From: Diprion similis
Lineage: Eukaryota; Arthropoda; Insecta; Hymenoptera; Diprionidae
Reading direction: 5' to 3'
DNA: 64,000 bases
NCBI RefSeq assembly: GCF_021155765.1
Contig: NC_060106.1
Coordinates: 22,598,031-22,662,030 of the forward strand
How positions within the stretch are numbered: position 1 is the stretch's first letter; the number at the start of each line of letters is the position of its first letter. The position numbers and the translations under genes are program-made. Below the pieces are notes generated by a model. The model was not told where the DNA came from. It made no database searches and saw only the letters and a list, made by a program, of their open reading frames with translations. This document shows, in pieces, positions 36,211 to 51,200 of the stretch.

Positions 36211-39200
36211 TCACGTCAATTGAGACGTTACAGTTGCGATGACGATTGTAACGACGGCCAGAGTCGTTACACTGATCTCGACGCGGTTTGATCCTCCACA
36301 CTGTTTAATTTCCATCTCTTCGGGGTGATAATTTATACATTTCGGTGGTCTGTGTCGATAAAGGCGTTCTCTCCTCGCGGTACACGCTTCTGGTTCAGTC
36401 AGTGCCTCTATTGGCTCTATACTGAGCAGTTTGCTTCCGCAGGGGCACGTTGTGTCGACCACCAGAAGGATCAAATTCGTATGTTGAATCTTCTGCACAC
36501 TGAACGGTCTAGAATGAGAGGAAAACATAACATGTAGCACTTATCTCTATTAGAGATTTTTACTTCAGGCTTGAGGTGAAAATTAAGATCTGGTTAAAGT
36601 CAGCCTCCCCCCCCCCCCCCTTCCCCCCCATAACTCCCTATCGATTAACGCAATTAGTGTATTTAATTTTATAACTTGTACGAAACTAAAAGTCGAAGCG
36701 ATCGATCCTTACACGGATCCAAGTAAGTCTGCCATTGTCAAACAACACCAGGATAAGTGAGGGGAAATGCCCGCTTTTCACGCTATAAAAGTGGCGACTG
36801 ACAAAAATATATAAACCTGGATCATCGTGTATATTACCATAGTGACATACCTAGCGCGGTAGAAGGTTTCGCGGTCAAGTACCTACCATAAGCCGGGGGA
36901 TTGAACCATTAGAAATATAACGTGAATCAAGTAATATATGCAGATACTTGAATAGGATACCTTTCGCAGCCGCTCTCGTCGCAATTGGTCAACTTCCCCT
37001 TGAGCGGGTTACTGAGCCCGCTGGTATTCAATCGCTCCGGTTGTAGTATGTACAGCTCGGTCTTCTTCTCGCAAGCCCGAATCCTTCGCCCTGCGTAATA
37101 ACTCGCGTGAGTCGCGTGGGTCGCCGGAGGAACCGCTGGAGCCGGAGCTGGAGCTGGAGCGGGTCCTGCAGCCGGGGGCGCCGGAAGCTCCTCCGTCTCG
37201 GGTGCGGCTTCTTGGGAGTATTTAGGCTGGTACGACTCAACGTGGTTCGTATCATAGTCCGTATAGGCAGGTTCGTCTGAAAAATGCGTCACGTTCCAAA
37301 AATCCTCATCATACGTTACGTCGTTATCGCTATCCCAGAGAGGTTTGATTGAATAATCACTTGCTTACTACGTTTTGGTACGTACGACTTACCTCGGAGC
37401 TAGGTGAATAGTACAGTGACAAGGAATACGATATAACGGTAATGACAGCATAAAATACCTAATAGCTGGCTAACGTAAGGTAAAGTAGAATAGTATAATA
37501 ATCAAAGTGACAATAGTATATCGCGTGTCTAGTAATGGCATAAGCTCGTATGCGCCATTATACGACCTTTTGCCACGCGTGAAGGTTGAAATGGCGTATT
37601 TTTCCCTCTTTGTGTGTACGCTTAAGACAGGAGGATACATATTTTTATAGACCCTGCAGTGACCTTGTGAGCCCTTATAGACACTTACCATCCGGCTCTG
37701 TTTCTTCGGCGTGAGTCCACTGGACGGATCCCCATAGTCCGTACAGATTCACCCGGATGGCGAAACTCCAGAGTAAACCGCCAATCGATGCTAATGTTTT
37801 GACGATCGAGTTCGAAATGGTTCTCACAGCAGCTGAATAATGTGACCGTTGAGGGAGACAAGCGCCCTGGTAGTCAACGACCGTTATGTTTCTATTCGAA
37901 TCAGAGAAAGCGGAAACGTTGCGAATGTTGGATACCATCCTAATTAAGGGAATTGCATCAAAGTCATGCACTCGAGTCACCAACTAATGTTGACGAAATT
38001 GCGTGAATTGGTCATAGCATAATCATTCACTGTCATCCCAAGAAATAGAATTTAAACAACAAACTATACGGATTTCCAAATTTTAATGTATCGAGGCCGA
38101 GATAATCGGTATTGAGCAGAAAAAATAGACGCACCGAACTGTGCACATTCTGATACCTTCCTTCGAATCTACTCTGATTGTTTTATGTATTGAACGGCTG
38201 ATACTCAAGCTCACGTAATTGACAGTCGAAAAATACGAAATAGATCTGAGCTTCAACGATTTTAGAAATTTCGAAATATGCTTGAATAGAAAATGTCAGG
38301 TTGACTATAAGCGCAGTCTCACGAGATTCCGTGAACATCGTCTCAATGATAGGCAGTTAACTTGGGCACATGATTCCGAAGCGTATAGTAAATACCACGT
38401 GTTGTCTAGGGTACCGAACGATCATTATTTAAACCTTGTTTCACCTGTAAATTCTATCTTGAACCAAAGAGTCCATGATTGTTCCGTCAATTTCACCGAA
38501 GAATTTCCCAGTGTGCTCGTGCCTTTCGCTTATAATAATAAAACCATTGTTGTCCAGGATATAACAGTCCAGTTCTTCAGAAGCACAAGTTTTTTTGCAC
38601 TCCGTCATTGCTGTACACTGCGGATTGTAAAACGATTCATGTATTATAAGGACCCATAATTTTAATCTTACACGACTTTGATGAATAATGATTTTTGGCT
38701 CTCTGGTCCACTTCAAATAAAATTAATGTGCTCCTTTAAAGATATTGTAATAATTTTTTACTTCACAGTCGTGTATCTCAAATTTTCGCCACGATTTGTT
38801 TTGATGAAAATACATGAATTTAGATAATTTTCATATAAATATACGAGTTGTGGTTATAGATCTTTGTGAACGGCTGATTCTAAGCCTGCGCTTAATTTGT
38901 TTGCTTTACTCGTAGAATATTTGTTGCACGCGCGAAAAATTTTTCCTTAAAATACACAAGAGAAAATTTATTTGCTGATTGTAAAAAAACGTTTTGCGAG
39001 TGAATTGAATATTTCGTGAAAAAAACAAAATGATTATTATTAGATCCGAATTCAACTGAAACGCTTCATTTACAATTCACTGCACAACCATTTTTTATCG
39101 CGATGTATCGGTAAAGCGTGGGGCTAACAATCGGGATAAATCTTTTGGTTGGGTAAAGAACAATGCAATATTGAGAGAAGTTAGATTATCGGGTAGTCGA

Positions 39201-42200
39201 ATAGAGGTCAAGTTACAATCTACTCACCGTAGATGTGATATTGATAAAGTGAGATGCCAGTGATGAATGTAGGAACTGGAGACCGACCACTGCCGCAGGA
39301 GCTCTATGACCCTTCCGTTCAACGAATACAGCGTGCGTTGCGGTTACCAATGATTTTGCACTGTCGGCTGTCGGATACAAGATAGAAAAATTCTATTTAT
39401 CAAGTTGGAAGCGTGCCCTAATTTTAAGCCAGTTTGGGTGGCATTTGATTCGCGGGGTTTGTTCATTAAATTATTGCTTCGAGCGTTACTTCGTGTCTTT
39501 CTAACAAGTGAAACACGCGAGTGCCTACCTGTATTGGGTCAGTCGTTCGTTACTTCTCATCGAAGAGAACTCGTTCGCCACGCGAGTAAAAATACCGGAT
39601 GTCACCTAAACCCTGCGCGTATACGTACCTAAATTAGCGTCTATCGCTCGCTCAACCCTCAATTGTGAGGCAAACTCAAGTAGCAGACTATAAGATCTAC
39701 TTAGCTCCTCTGAAAGAACCGCTTACACGAGCTTCGAGTGCACACTATATTAGCAATTACAGGTGGTGTCAGTTACACCGATGAGTTCCCTGCCAACGGT
39801 AATGAATGAGCGAATGAGTGTCACTTGCTGTAGTGCAGTCTGTTCGAGCTGGGTCGAATATTATACGAGTTATGTAGGCATTACATGCGAATCGGTGTTG
39901 GTACTATTTTAACGCGTGCGTCCGATGCGAGTCCAAAATTGCAAATCAAATCCTTAGCCACCTCTATCGTTAGCGGGATCAAGATTCGCTTTGTTTATTG
40001 AAAAATTGATTAACCGAAAAAGTTGTTGCGTAGTGTTTCAACCATTACGTGCGTATAGCTTATACATAGGCATATTATTTCTACTTGTTGTGCGTGAGTA
40101 ATGTCTAGTTACATCGTTTCAGCTTGGATGCAAAGACATGTTCATTGCGTAGTATACCTATAGTACGTTGACGAGCTCGGCGCGTACGCATCCAGATTAT
40201 ATGATGTAGAAAAGTACTTAAGTTACTCACCGGCGTTGAACGGCACACTGAAAACAAAACTTTCTGGTTCGACGGAATGTTGGTCGACGGCCCGCTTGTA
40301 CCAGGATGAATCCATGGCCCTCCTGTGGACGTCACCAAAGTGTCTGCGGATCGCGGGAAAGTGATGGTTATTTACCCAGCAAAGGTTCGAATCGGGTATC
40401 AAGATGAGTTTTTACCGCGTTTTGGTGCATGGACAGCATATATATGTATAATGCAGCAGGTATACTTACGGTTCGTTTGTAGCTTCGACTGCTGGAACAT
40501 CCTCCTGTGATGGATGCTCGTGCCATCGGAGCAGTCCACTGCGGGTGGCAATAAAACTGCGCGTTACTCCGAACATACCTTTTCCTTGGCTGCAAAACAA
40601 GAGAACATTGTCAGAAATGAATGTTCACTTCACGTCGAGCATAAAACATCTCGATGTAACCCTGGATGGCGTTTTATCCTACGGGTATAATTAGCATCAA
40701 GTATTATTACGGACTTGATGCGATAATGTAAGTGACCTTTTGGTGAATCGGTGCGTAAGCGAAAATAAATTTCTTACTCGGAGACATTCCAGAAATGACT
40801 GTATACACGCTTGAACTCTGACCCACGTATACCCTTTCACCGACCACTAATTACAAAATTCCTTATTAATATGGCAAGTAGTATTTATTGGCAAAATTCA
40901 CTTGCATAGTCATTCACTATTGAAGGACAAATTCGACTGAAATGGGGAGTATCGTATAGACAGATAAATGTGGTAATTCTATGGAGCCGGACTAGAGGTC
41001 AACAATATTCGTATAACGTATTACCAAAATTACCCACTCGTCGTCCTCGTGTATGCTGCGTGTTGAGCAATTGGCAAATGCATCGGAATATCATAACAAT
41101 TTCGGGTACAGGGCATAAACAATTTCTTGTGTGGCATATGGAAAAGGTCCGATTCTGCTCAAGTCTACTTTACACACAGACACATCGTGTTATTCAATAC
41201 GGACTTATTCTGCGTTTGAAAAAAGGAAATTTTGATTCCTTCCCAAGATTACCGTAACATTTATGTGATTGAAGCGATGTCGTCCAAAACAAAAAGAAGT
41301 AAGAAAAATTCGTACATCGATGAAATACGTTAGTCCTGTGTGGAGAAATATCGGATAATGTGGCGACGAGGTGTCGAATCAAAAATTTATCCTGACCTTC
41401 GGATGAATTTTCTTCTTGGCAAATATTACCCGTGTTGAACAACACGTACGTACAGTACAAGTTAGTGTCGAATAATATTCAGTGCAGAAATAAGTCATGT
41501 CGAATAATACTGTTTCCCAATTGCCATGCGCTTGTGTGCGAAATAGACTGACAATGAGGAGGAAAAGTGCCTTCTCTGAAATGATACGTCGGAAGCTTTA
41601 TGTGCGGCATCGATTGATCTGGATCTAGAAACCACTTCTGAACCAAACCCGATACTGTTGCGAATTTAACGAATTTTAATTTTAATATTTAATTTAGTAG
41701 TAATAAGCCAATTTTACGCCATAGACAGTGATATTTTCACTTTATCAACAATTTTCACCTTTCAATATACGCATATTAGTACTGTTCATTTAATGGTAAT
41801 AGACCTGTGTGAATTTGTGGCTCGAGATGCGATATCCGATGGTAGATATTCATAATAGAACAAGAATCAAACAGAAATGAAAGTATTTGGTCCTCTGCGA
41901 AATGTTTTCTATTTTCACACTATTTCACATAGTTGGAATATTACTTTCCGGATGGCTGGCCACATCAGGATACTACAGTGAATAAAAAAATGAGCTTAGG
42001 GTATTGGAAATGAAATTTCAATCGACGGTGCATCCGATGGACGGCATGGGCGCGGAAAATTAAGGCGACGAGTTACCCTGCAATATCTTACTAGTATCTT
42101 AAGAAGATAACAGGTATAATTCACACTATTTGGAGACATGCCGCTTATCCAACAGTAGCATCGATCATGATCAGTAGCTTTCGTGCCATCGAACCTACCC

Positions 42201-45200
42201 ACATACGTATATCGTAGAATTTCACGAATTTTCACTCAATCCTAAATAGCATTGGTGATTGCATTGAGCAACCGTAAAAAGCTTCGTTGTGCGGGCGTGC
42301 ATATGATATAGGTATAGTTACGCTCTGCAAGTAAAATTAACATTCCATCAACACTTATTCCTATACATTCTTGCAAGTTATCAAATGTATAAAATCATTC
42401 AATTTTTATAAAGATCAGGTTTGATCTATACAAATCAACTAACAAAAGACTTTTCTAACTAACCCGTTACAGTTGTACACTATTCACGCCCGCACGTGAA
42501 CATCGTACGCTCTGTTAAGTTATACATACACACATATGCACGTACAGCATCTTGGTATACGTACTTTATTTGTATGCATACCTTATACATATATATTACA
42601 AATATCAACGAAATCCAGTATTTTAATGACTGGTATATTCAGATAAAAAGGTGCACAAAATTTAATCATATAATCGTGTGTAATAAATTACCTGTGCAGT
42701 AGAGCCATCAGTATGGCAATTGGGCTAGCGGTGGAGACACAAATAAAAATGTAATAATAATAACAACAACAACAACAACAACGCAACTGCGGCAATAACA
42801 ACATAATCAATAATTATGGTGATGATGATGATGGTGGTGGCGATAATAGGTATGGTGCGATGAGGAGAATATAGTAATATCGATGACGATCTTCGAGATG
42901 AAAAAATTATCGTAAGGAGAATAATGATGATGATGAAATCTTGGATGAAACCTTCGATCCAAACGAATATTCAAAGAACATGATGAATTATGAAATTACG
43001 AAACATCCATATCGGTATAGTGTATTGTGCAGTGGTGCATTTACAAGCTCTTTCGAATATACAGTTCGCCCGATTCCGAATTCACTCAATTCTCCATAGA
43101 TTTTATTGAAATACTTTTTGTCAATAATGGAAAAATTACCGAAAATTTTGCTCTCAAATTATAAATTCAAATTACGGTCAACCCGTCGGAAAACTTGCGT
43201 CTCTGATTATTATGATTGTATTAAACATGTACTTATATTACGTCTGAATTTCCGCGAAAAATAGTGAATTATGATTCCACAAGGATTTGATCCGTATACT
43301 GGAGTTGTTTTCCGAAAATTTCAATTGTCACAACCAAACAACGAATAACATAGGTATACGATATAAGTCAGTCCACGTCAAGCAGAACGTAATCAAATGG
43401 CTTATCCTTCCCGGTCTTCGGACAGGGCTCGAATATGATTGGGTTATCGTCGAAGCGCCCGTAACCATAGATAAATATATTCGGCAGAGACAAGCGCAAT
43501 CGTATGTTTGTTTTTTGATTTCCCTTTGCAATAAGTTAAATTTGATTTAATATACCTTCGAGAAATTTTTTTTCTCGTATCCAAAGAAATATATTTTGAT
43601 TCATTGAACAAGTAATGCAACGACGATTTGCGATTTCAATTGGTACCGCATATATTTGAATAAGCGAAAAATTTCATTCCTCCGCATGGTTGATCACCAT
43701 ATTTGGTATGGTCGAAACGTTTTTTGCTGTATATAATACAAAAAAATTCGTCCAACAGGTACCTGGAACCGTAAAACTACCTCGAAGAAAAAAAAATATG
43801 TTAGATTCACGTGCACGACGGAAATTATATGGACAGCGCTTTTCTGGAATAAAAATTATCGAGATTGTGGTATTTGACAAGTTCAAAGACGTACGTGAAC
43901 GTCAGTTCAACGTATTAAAAAATTATCTCCCCGCAATCCCTGGAATTTCTACCCCAAGAAAGTAGTATCCATATAATTACGGTCATGCATGTCAATCCGA
44001 CATATTTTTTTTTTCCACTCACAGATCATTTGAACAGTGTACGGATATCATATTTGTGTTCTGCCAAGCGTGGAATAACTTGCAATTAATGTCGGTCGAA
44101 CAGCGAATCGAAAATTCTAATATCGTATTGAGTGCCAGTGCATGAGGTGCGCAAAAAATGGTCCTAACTGGAAACAGTATGGCATCCGCATAATGTGCGT
44201 TGAGGGTGACGTACCTTTGCTTATCATCTTTACGCATAGAATGTGTACTTTTTCTATCAAACTCATCGGTTACCAAAGCGTCCAGCAGCAACGACTGCAC
44301 CAAAGTCTTGTCACCTGAAACCAGCGGTAATTAATCACACATAGGTACAATACGCACAACAATTCAATTGCACCGACCGGCCTGATAGATTTTTAGAGGA
44401 TCAATACGTAATCTCATCGACAATAACAAATCATGCTCGCTTCTAGAATTATTACTCAATGTATGCTACGTAAGGTGATGAAAGAGTTGAAATGACGAAA
44501 GGACATGTTCACCAATATGATTTCTCGTCGGTGCACCGCAGACGGAGGTTTCATCAAATCGGAATACGGTTACCCGGTGAGGATACTCACAATAGTGCGA
44601 ATCCTTGTCCGGCTTACTCGCTTGTCTATGATGCGAGCTGGGGCTTCTGGGTCTCAACGACATCCATTTCCAACCAGGACGGCGAGTCCGGTCTAAGAAA
44701 TGAAAAACCCTATCCTCGGGGCTGGCGAACCATTTGTTCGACCCTGAGTTATACTCGCAGTAAACCCAGTCGGGGTGTACCTTCCAGTTATTCCCCTTGA
44801 AAAAGTCGGTAACTGAAATGTTGATCAGAGAACAAAGGTAATCAATCCAAAAGAGTCACACCACTTAACGACTAACAATAAAACGATATTTTCGAAATAG
44901 CATCGGTATGGATATTCTACAACTATTTGACGTACAGTAACGGGAACTTAGCGGGAGGTTAATCATTGGCTTCGTCTTATAAACTGATTGTGAGTGACCT
45001 GGTAAATTGAACGATACGGAGTCGGGTGTTCGAAGAATCGATTGCGCTATAGTATGAGACGCTTATAATTTGTATTGCAATGGACAATAGTGAATGGCGG
45101 TACTTGTCACTCTTTTGCCTAAAGTAAAATCCTATAGGGTAACATAGGGGCAGCCTGTCAATTGTTAACTCGTGATTAGTACCTACCAACATATCATTAT

Positions 45201-48200
45201 GTGTACATGCAGAAAACAGCCGTTAATTTATGAAAATTCACTATACCTATTTTAAAGCTTCGATTATGCCGATTTGGGAAGCGAAATAAAAATCATAGTC
45301 AATACAAAAAAATTTTAATTCACATCTTACCATTAAATTTAGCGTGCTTGATTTCTTGCTCTGCGAGGAGTTCGTACATCCCGTACCCCTCCGGCAAAGC
45401 GAGACCCAGAGAAAATGGTGTACCCTCGATCGGCATGTAGAAATATTTGTGCCTCCTCAAGGTCACCCTCTTCTGTGAATGTTTATTGGAACAGACATCA
45501 AGTATTGGAATAGTCATGAAGATATCTCAGAATTGTCAGCACGCGGCACCCCTTTTCATCGAGACTCAAATACCTCTTAATCATTAATAGGTTCTACCTA
45601 CGTAGATATCGGCATTGGGTTTATGCTGTATTTTTATCGAAATATCCAAAAGGCAGAAGTATTGAGTCTTATCAAGGGAGAAAAAAATGTCAATCACTGC
45701 AATACCTTCCAGACTCTGTATTTGTATCGTTTGTACTTTAATAGCCTTTTCTAACTTCGTTTCTCTTGAATAAGGAAACGTTAATTCAACTTTTTATAAT
45801 GTGATATACTTACCATATCGTCATAGTGAATTTTGACGGCGAATTCGGTCTCCCCCTCCTTCTGATCAATCATATCGTGTCTCAGCTAGAAACGCAAAAA
45901 AGAAGGAAAAATGCTACAGATATTGAAAAACTCGAGGATACATTGATACTGGCACATACGTTATGCGCTGATGAACAACTAGTTATCTCGATTACCAATC
46001 GCCATAGACGTTACATTTTGGTACAGCCAGTGGCAAATGAAACTATTGTTATTGACGACATAATGACTTACGTCCAAGAGCAGAGAGTTGTTCAGCGGAT
46101 GGGAGGACGCCTCGTGTTCCGCCAGTTCGACTTCTGATAAATCAACACTCACGTACTTTGGCCTCAGTGTCTCGTCGTACTGAAGCAAAGTAATCGTTAA
46201 GTTTTGCTCAAATGAGTAAATAAATTCTGTAGGCCAGTATATGTGTATCTGAAAGATATCGAGTTTGACGCGAGACATAATTACTATTAAGGCGAGTGAT
46301 TACCATCGTTATTGTTTTGAGAGCAGTGCAGGAAGGAGGGTAGAGTACGAGAGCATTTTTTTATCATTCAAGGACTATAATAATCAGCAGGTATGAATAA
46401 GTATTATAAAAAAAGATAGGAAAATGTCCAAAATTTTACACTAAATTTTTGGATGCATAAAGTACGACTAAGTCCCTGTTCGAGGCTCAACTGTCAATAA
46501 TACCTTGTATTTGTACATACTCGACGTTTTCGGTAGTTTCAGGTTGATGTTTTAGTTTCGGAAATGTGATTTTTACGTATTTCATCTCCTCAGAGCGTAT
46601 ACAAGCCCGTATACAATTCTACTTTCTATCCCTGATTTTGTTAGATAACACTGCTCTCGTGTGAATTTAATTTCCTTCTTTGTGAAAAAACAACAGTTTT
46701 TGGCTAAAGACATGTCTAATAATTCACGGATACGTTTCCGTGTAGTTCCGTGGTTGCTTAACACCTCGTTCTGAGTAAAAAAAAAATAGATATGGCTTGT
46801 AAAGAAAAAAATTCAGAGATTGAGCCCAGGAAGCTTATGTAGAATGTCCAATAATAAAGTAACCAAGCTATAAAAAATAATGAATTGTATAAGTAAGACA
46901 TAAGTCGATTTATTGTTAATGATTGACTTGTAGTCAGGAATGATATCCATGAACTTACGTCAATATTTCCTGGCTGCGTGTAATTAAACCACTCGTGTTA
47001 GGAATATAAGGAACGGGATGCAGCTTCTGCAAGACACAGGGGAAATAAAAATGCCTCACCAGGGGGCGCAAATCCGGGTGGTACAAAATCCGACCATTGT
47101 TGTCAACAATGAACGAATAGCCATTGACGCCGAGCTGAAAATAAAGCAACGTCGTATGATATTTCCACGTCGTTGGATCACGCTTCGGATATTTCTGTTG
47201 TCACGTCATAGAGTTATTATAAGTACATGTATAAGGCGTCATAAATATATAATACAAACCTTATACGGAGGCACAAGCTTTTGTATCTGTTCAACCGGAA
47301 CATCCGTACCTACGATCCCCAACAGATTGGCTACCCTCACCTAGAAACATACATACATACCCTGTACACCTAATATCGATGCATACGCCTATGTAATTTA
47401 CATTATCCAAGGATTCTAATTTTTTTCAGGGGTACAGCTGTAAGCATTGAAATAACTTTGTACTTGGATATTCACCGTATGGTTTCGGCGGTCCAATATG
47501 GGTGCCGTCACAGAAGTCATCAGCTGCCCGTTACCTTCCTCGCCGTACCTGTTGCTCTGCGTCCGAAAACAAGAAAAAAAATGTATACAGTATACGAGGC
47601 ATACCAAGTGAAATCGCTGAGTGTTGAATTCCACCATGTTCAATTTTATAGAAACCTTTTCAGGCTAGAGTAACACGTTCAAAATCCCTGCACTTGTTTT
47701 TTTACCGACGTATTTTTTCCTTTTTTCAGTCAAACGTTTTTGATTTACGAACATGCAAACGTTTTTCTAGATCGTCGTATATTAAATTATCAAAAAATTC
47801 ATTTCATTATGCCGAATATATGTGAGATCACTCCCGTGATCTGAAAATTTTGGTCTATTTTTTATTTTGTATTACGTCAAACCGACCAGTGCACATGATC
47901 CACCAATTCAATTCCCATATTCCTCCAGTTAACAACTCAACCTTGCATCTTGTCTTCACCTTCATCTATAATATAACAGCTTCAGCTCCTATGTGCTGGT
48001 CAACGGGTTTTATTTAATATTTATATAGTTATTACTCGCTACAATGTTAGTTGTGCACGACACCGGCTAAAATACAACTGATCGGTCTCTTACAATACAT
48101 CCTTCGCCCGGGGTACTCACTCTCGATTTTTCGTTCATTATGTTATCTTTCTTTGCAGTATTCGGACCGACTAATTCTACCAATTTTTCTAATTTAACTG

Positions 48201-51200
48201 CGGTCATTCGGATGAAATTTCGAAATTTTTTCACTTTCAAACTATCATGGCTGTTGCGACTCGTTGCAGTTTATGAGAAGCCATCTGGAAAATTACTGAC
48301 GTTGCGTAGCTCGAGAGTTGCAGACGCTCTCTAGTGGACATAGTCCAGAGAGTAATTTGTGATAGTAACTCTCAGGCTACTGTCTGAACTACTCGCGAGT
48401 GTGAAACTCGCGGAAGTATACTCTCACGTGCAAACAGTCATGAGAGTACTTCGAGAGCAACTCTCAGATTTTACTCTCATGTGGACAGGCACCTTTATAC
48501 TACAGTATTGTAATTATTATAAAGAATGTTATTATTAGCAACGTAAAAGTCCAATTTTTTAGATATGTCATAAAAATTCGGAAAACATTCTTTTGGACAT
48601 AACCGAAAGACGTTGACACAATAAAGGAAAAAACACAGTATGCAGGAATGTTGAAACTACTACTATAGCCGCAAACGTATTTTATCTAATTGTAAATTAA
48701 AAAGGTGCCGAGGTTCAAAACGCGGCGATTTGATCTGGAATGTGCTATATAATTATATCCGATATCAGATCTTTAACGAATGCGTGGCAAAGGAAATTAG
48801 ATAATGAGGCAAAAGTGCGCCTGTGCATAGAGAACGCATACATCTTTCATGACCAATGTTTGTCGCAAGAAAGTCCATTGACCAAAGTAACATGGTTTCT
48901 CCGTACTTAGTGCTTAACAAACGATTGTCAGTCGCAAAAAGTAAAATCGTAGTTGCCCACGGTATACAGGTGGATTTACCCTTGCCGCCTATGACGGGTT
49001 ACGCATCCATGAAAAGACCGGAACGATATTTTAATAATGTAAAGTTCAGATCATTGCACTAAACTCCGTAAGTCAGAAATGTACAATTCACTATAGTACG
49101 GTTCTAATTCAGGTAGAAATAACTGAAAGTACCTTTCCTCCAACGTATACAGATGTCCAGTGTATCGGATGATCGTGTTGATACAACACCATAGGTCTCG
49201 CCAGGACCTTGATATACTCGAAAACTTTTTCCTCAATTTCATCCATATTTGAGACCCTGGCGTAGTAGCCTATAAATAATTTTAATAACGAATGATCGAA
49301 AGAACAGACTTCCACATTTCGCGAATTCACGGGATTATAGGTGTAGCTTTTTTACAATCGTGAATTACATTTATATAGGTATAATGATATTAATGTATAA
49401 TAGGTAGCCGCCGGAGGATCACGAGTGAGTTTACCTTTGTTCGCGCAAGCCATTGCGCGTAGTCCGGGACTCTTTTCTCCGCCGACAAGGTACACGAATA
49501 TCCTTACCGGCATGTGCGGTGAATTATATCGTTTGATAAGCTCCTTCGGCACGTCGTTCGTGTCGGACGTGATCATCATAATCGCCTGGTTGCACTGGCT
49601 ACCCTGGCCGGTTCTGTTGTACTTGTGCAATATCTCAAAGGCTGTGCTCAGGGCGGCGGAAGCGTTGGTTGTTCCCTCCGGCTTCATAGCGTCGAGGGCC
49701 ACCTTGAGCTCCCTGACGTTCTCAGGGGTGGCCTGGACCATACTGTCCTTGAAGCAGAGAACTATCTCGTCGACGCCCTCGGCGTAACGGTACACGTTTA
49801 CGTAGTCGTCAGGGCCAAGGGTCCCCAGAATGGCCTTGGCTGTGGCTACGGCGAGGTCGCGCCTCTTTCCGGACATGTAACTTCCGTTGTCGATAAGGAT
49901 TGCGACGTCCTTGGAACTTGTCGCTCCTCCGACGAACCATCCAGAGTTGCGAAAGTCGTATACGTCACGAACCACCGACGAAGATCGAGACGGCGTCGAC
50001 GTCGGTACAGTTGGCCACGAAGTAGCTGGAATTCGTGCGATCTCATTATACTAAAGGATATTCAGCAAAGCGAACCATCGCCCGATCACTCGAGCTGACT
50101 CCGTAATCAAGCAAGGTGGGTTATCCCCGACCGTGACGGCAATCAGTCGCTTACTTCACCCCATATATTCATATTCCTCCCTGTATTTAATGAGACAATT
50201 ACGCGCTCGACGTCGAATAGATCGTATCTCAAAATTGGCGAATACAATACGGTTGGTACAATTGGACGTGAGGTGGCACACGCAATACCCCAAGACCCCA
50301 GAAATGTGGTAATAATTATTGACGACATAGCCAAAACTTTATACTTCACCAGCCTGGGGCGTCAGGCATTAATCGGACGGCCTGCTGTGGTTTGAGTGAA
50401 TAACTTCATACCTATAGGAGGTATACTTTAAAGGCATATCCACTTCTAGGGCTCTTGAACGTAAAGGAGGAATTTCTACCCACCAGGAAATCGACGCAGG
50501 AAGCCGGAAGTTGCTCCAAAATATTGCCACGAAAGGGACGGGTCGCTCTCGTAATTATTGGCAAAAAGTGGATCCAGATAGTCGCTCCATCGAATACCAG
50601 CGGCAACATCCGGGTCTTGAATCAAAGTCGAGAATAATAAAAATATACTCTTAGGCACTACGTACCGCCGTGATCGCATTGTTATTCATTATAGTTATAA
50701 CTCATGATCGTGAATAATATTATATAAATCAAATGTACGATGTACGTATAATTCGATACGAACATCGTGTGAGAAAAATTCTTACCGGTATCTTTGACGC
50801 CAAATGGTAAAAGCACCGCGGACAGGCTAACGTTTACGGGCAAATGGTCAAAGTGACGGCTGGGAGTCAAGATCATTTCTTGCGCGCCGGGAGCAATTTT
50901 TTTATCCTTTGTAAATAGATTCAGACGGTGGGAAGAGTAATACTTGGGGGGTGACTCAACGTCCCTCGGGGCCGAGACGGCCGCCTGCTCCGCGCTCTCC
51001 ATTATCCGCTGTAACATTCGAATGTAATTCGAATTTATTCTTCGACCACCACAAATACATATATTAATTATATTAATGCCTGGTAACGGTAAATAGGAAC
51101 AACACACGGTTAATATCTCTCGTGCAGGTGACGCAAGCATCAATTACCTAAGGGTGCTGCCTGGTTGGGAACCGAAGCGTCTTCCACGTACAGTATATTA

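Noticed and set aside
37892-37983. Upstream extension of alpha2/delta exon 20 ([12 protein letters not shown]...)
   Set aside because: The reading frame is open, but the acceptor there gives the wrong phase. The acceptor before 37891, with a good pyrimidine tract, restores [12 protein letters not shown] in frame.
40360-40400. GGTTCGAATC, resembling a tRNA B box
   Set aside because: No matching A box, acceptor stem or cloverleaf can be drawn around it.
49846-50046. Arg-rich minus-strand frame ([12 protein letters not shown]) at the start of the VWA exon
   Set aside because: It is out of frame with the VWA domain. The correct frame uses the acceptor before 50025 and gives FPATSWP..RDVYDFR, which joins properly.
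49425-50098. Long plus-strand frames (120 and 157 aa) opposite the VWA exon
   Set aside because: These are antisense shadows of the conserved alpha2/delta exon 6.
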